Shown here: one piece after another, positions 7,643-8,471 of the stretch | How the letters are laid out: each line of letters begins with the position of its first letter | Position numbering within the stretch: position 1 is the stretch's first letter | Source: Rickettsiales bacterium | GTDB taxonomy: Bacteria > Pseudomonadota > Alphaproteobacteria > Rickettsiales > CANDYO01 | Assembly: GCA_947424995.1 (NCBI GenBank) | Contig: CANDYO010000086.1 | Location: 1 to 8,471 of the forward strand | Length of the DNA stretch: 8,471 bases | Direction of reading: 5' to 3' | Position numbers and translations under genes: made by a program | The notes under the pieces: model-generated | Databases searched by the model: none | Told to the model about the DNA's origin: nothing | The model's input: only the letters and a program-made list of their open reading frames with translations

Positions 7643-7684
7643 CCGTTACTCTTGAAACGCGCGGAGCGCGGTTCGAGAGTCCAG
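7643..7684 (+). repeat. GC-rich palindromic unit, REP-like (copy 1)
   Basis: Bases 7648-7662 pair with 7666-7680 over 15 positions around a GGA loop. Thirteen are Watson-Crick pairs, one is G-U (7653/7675) and one is an A-G mismatch (7657/7671). Its GC-rich core contrasts with the AT-rich surroundings. No T-run follows, so a dispersed palindromic element is more likely than a terminator. The edges CCGTTACTCTTG (7643-7654) and GAGAGTCCAG (7675-7684) resemble those of the inverted unit at 7734-7776. Confidence 0.55.
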
Positions 7685-7733
7685 ATTAAATCTCTTATAA
7701 TGTTTAGTATTTAAAGGTCTTAAAAGATTTTAA

Positions 7734-7776
7734 CTAGATCTTCGCCACCAGCTGGCGCTGATGGCAAGGATGACGG
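7734..7776 (-). repeat. GC-rich palindromic unit, REP-like (copy 2, inverted)
   Basis: On the plus strand, 7744-7751 pairs with 7758-7765 around a 6-base loop with one mismatch. The stem then extends outward to 7738 and 7771 with one further mismatch and one wobble. Read on the minus strand, the unit begins CCGTCATCCTTG and ends GAAGATCTAG, like copy 1 in length (43 against 42 bases) and edges. It lies downstream of the ankyrin gene and could also affect the 3' end of that transcript. Confidence 0.5.
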
Positions 7777-7826
7777 ACTTTTATGAATTCTAAGCAAAAA
7801 ACACTCTTTATCTTTCTATTTTCTAA

Positions 7827-8471
7827 CTAATATCTTCCGCCAGGTCTTTGCGATGTATTGATTCTTCTGTGTTCGCTTGATGTGTTATTGATATCTTTAG
7901 ACTCACTAGTTGTAGTTAGATCTCTTTTTGCTTTTTGTAATTCTTGCATTACTTCTAATTCTAGTTTTATGCCTAAGTTATCAAGCTCTTTATCAGAAAA
8001 ATTTTCGATTGGACGATTTGGATCTCTTGGTGCTTCGCTAGCCAATATTTCATCCAACTCTGCAGTTACTTTTCTCAGGTCTTCATCGAACTCTGCGTCA
8101 GTAAGACCTCCTGAACCTGGAGTCCTTGCTTTTATATTTTCTTCAATTCTCTTTAAGTCGTCTATATCTTCTTCTTTATCAAGTTCTTCATCGGCTTGAC
8201 GAAGTTTATCTCCTATGGCTATTAATGGAACCATATCTAATTCTGTTTGTAATTTTAATATTTTAAAATCTGCTTTTCGTTGCGTCTCTGCTACTGCTAG
8301 ATTTTTCTCTGCTTGGTCTAGATAGTTATACACTTCTTCTGTATCTTGATATTTAGACTTTCCTAATAATGCGGACGCAGCTTTATTATACAAGGATCCT
8401 AGAGGAGTTATTTTATTATCTATGGCAAGTTGTTTAGCAGTTTTACCTTCTCTATTGGTTAGAGTGATATC
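7827..8471 (-). CDS. Ankyrin-repeat protein, C-terminal part (5' end outside window)
   Basis: The frame is open to the right edge, giving 214 visible C-terminal residues; the true start lies outside the window. The TTG at 8391-8393 is an in-frame codon, not a convincing start. The first 26 visible residues (DITLTNREGKTAKQLAIDNK and following) fit the end of an ankyrin repeat, with the N-x-x-G-x-T-A-x-x-L-A pattern, so more repeats probably lie upstream. The rest is a highly charged, largely helical tail rich in Glu, Asp and Lys, with heptad-like stretches (about visible residues 42-100 and 160-190), followed by a polar Ser/Thr/Asn-rich end finishing in GGRY. No enzyme domain or membrane segment is visible. 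Ankyrin proteins of intracellular bacteria are often secreted effectors, but no secretion signal can be demonstrated here. The gene points toward cydB and stands apart from the respiratory genes. Confidence 0.75.
   Translation of the reverse strand, partial: DITLTNREGKTAKQLAIDNKITPLGSLYNKAASALLGKSKYQDTEEVYNYLDQAEKNLAVAETQRKADFKILKLQTELDMVPLIAIGDKLRQADEELDKEEDIDDLKRIEENIKARTPGSGGLTDAEFDEDLRKVTAELDEILASEAPRDPNRPIENFSDKELDNLGIKLELEVMQELQKAKRDLTTTSESKDINNTSSEHRRINTSQRPGGRY

Noticed and set aside
7666..7684. GGTTCGAGAGTCC resembling a tRNA T-arm
   Set aside because: The bases instead complete a 15-position hairpin with 7648-7662, and no acceptor, D-arm or anticodon arm can be built around them.
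7576..7826. CRISPR array or phage attachment site in the repeat-rich gap after cydB
   Set aside because: There are only two inverted units rather than regularly spaced direct repeats, and no integrase, cas gene or tRNA lies nearby.
7858..8199. 113-codon open frame on the plus strand, Ser/Leu-rich
   Set aside because: It is the antisense of the charged, Glu/Asp/Lys-rich ankyrin-protein tail, which produces Ser/Leu/Phe-rich shadows; the minus-strand frame continues to the window edge and carries an ankyrin signature.
8391..8393. TTG as start codon of the minus-strand ankyrin gene
   Set aside because: The frame is open upstream to the edge and those upstream codons encode a recognisable ankyrin repeat, so the start lies outside the window.

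Overview
The window is AT-rich (roughly two thirds A+T by eye). It holds six genes or gene fragments: the C-terminal part of the disaggregase ClpB, the biotin-synthesis aminotransferase BioA, a large membrane protein fused to a spermidine-synthase-like domain, the two core subunits of a cytochrome bd-type quinol oxidase (CydA and CydB), and the C-terminal part of an ankyrin-repeat protein. Low GC, an ankyrin protein with a charged tail, a short-Q-loop bd oxidase and GC-rich palindromic intergenic repeats together suggest an intracellular or host-associated alphaproteobacterium, such as a Rickettsiales or Holosporales symbiont. That placement is inference; no rRNA or other taxonomic marker is present.

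Layout: clpB (cut by the left edge) and bioA run rightward with only 22 bases between them, so they are probably co-transcribed. bioA converges on the leftward membrane/spermidine-synthase-like gene across a short gap that contains nested inverted repeats. That gene diverges from the rightward cydA-cydB pair across a 113-base region carrying a perfect 12-base palindrome. After cydB comes a 251-base gap with an AT-rich hairpin and two GC-rich hairpin units in opposite orientation. The leftward ankyrin-protein gene then runs off the right edge.

Functionally the genes form separate modules: protein rescue after stress (ClpB), the KAPA-to-DAPA step of biotin synthesis (BioA), quinol-dependent oxygen reduction (CydAB), a membrane protein of unknown activity, and a candidate host-interaction protein. 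No other biotin genes and no cydDC are visible. I found no clear previously undescribed multi-gene system. The observations most worth following up are the paired palindromic repeats after cydB, the altered active-site motifs of the fused spermidine-synthase-like protein, and the ankyrin protein.
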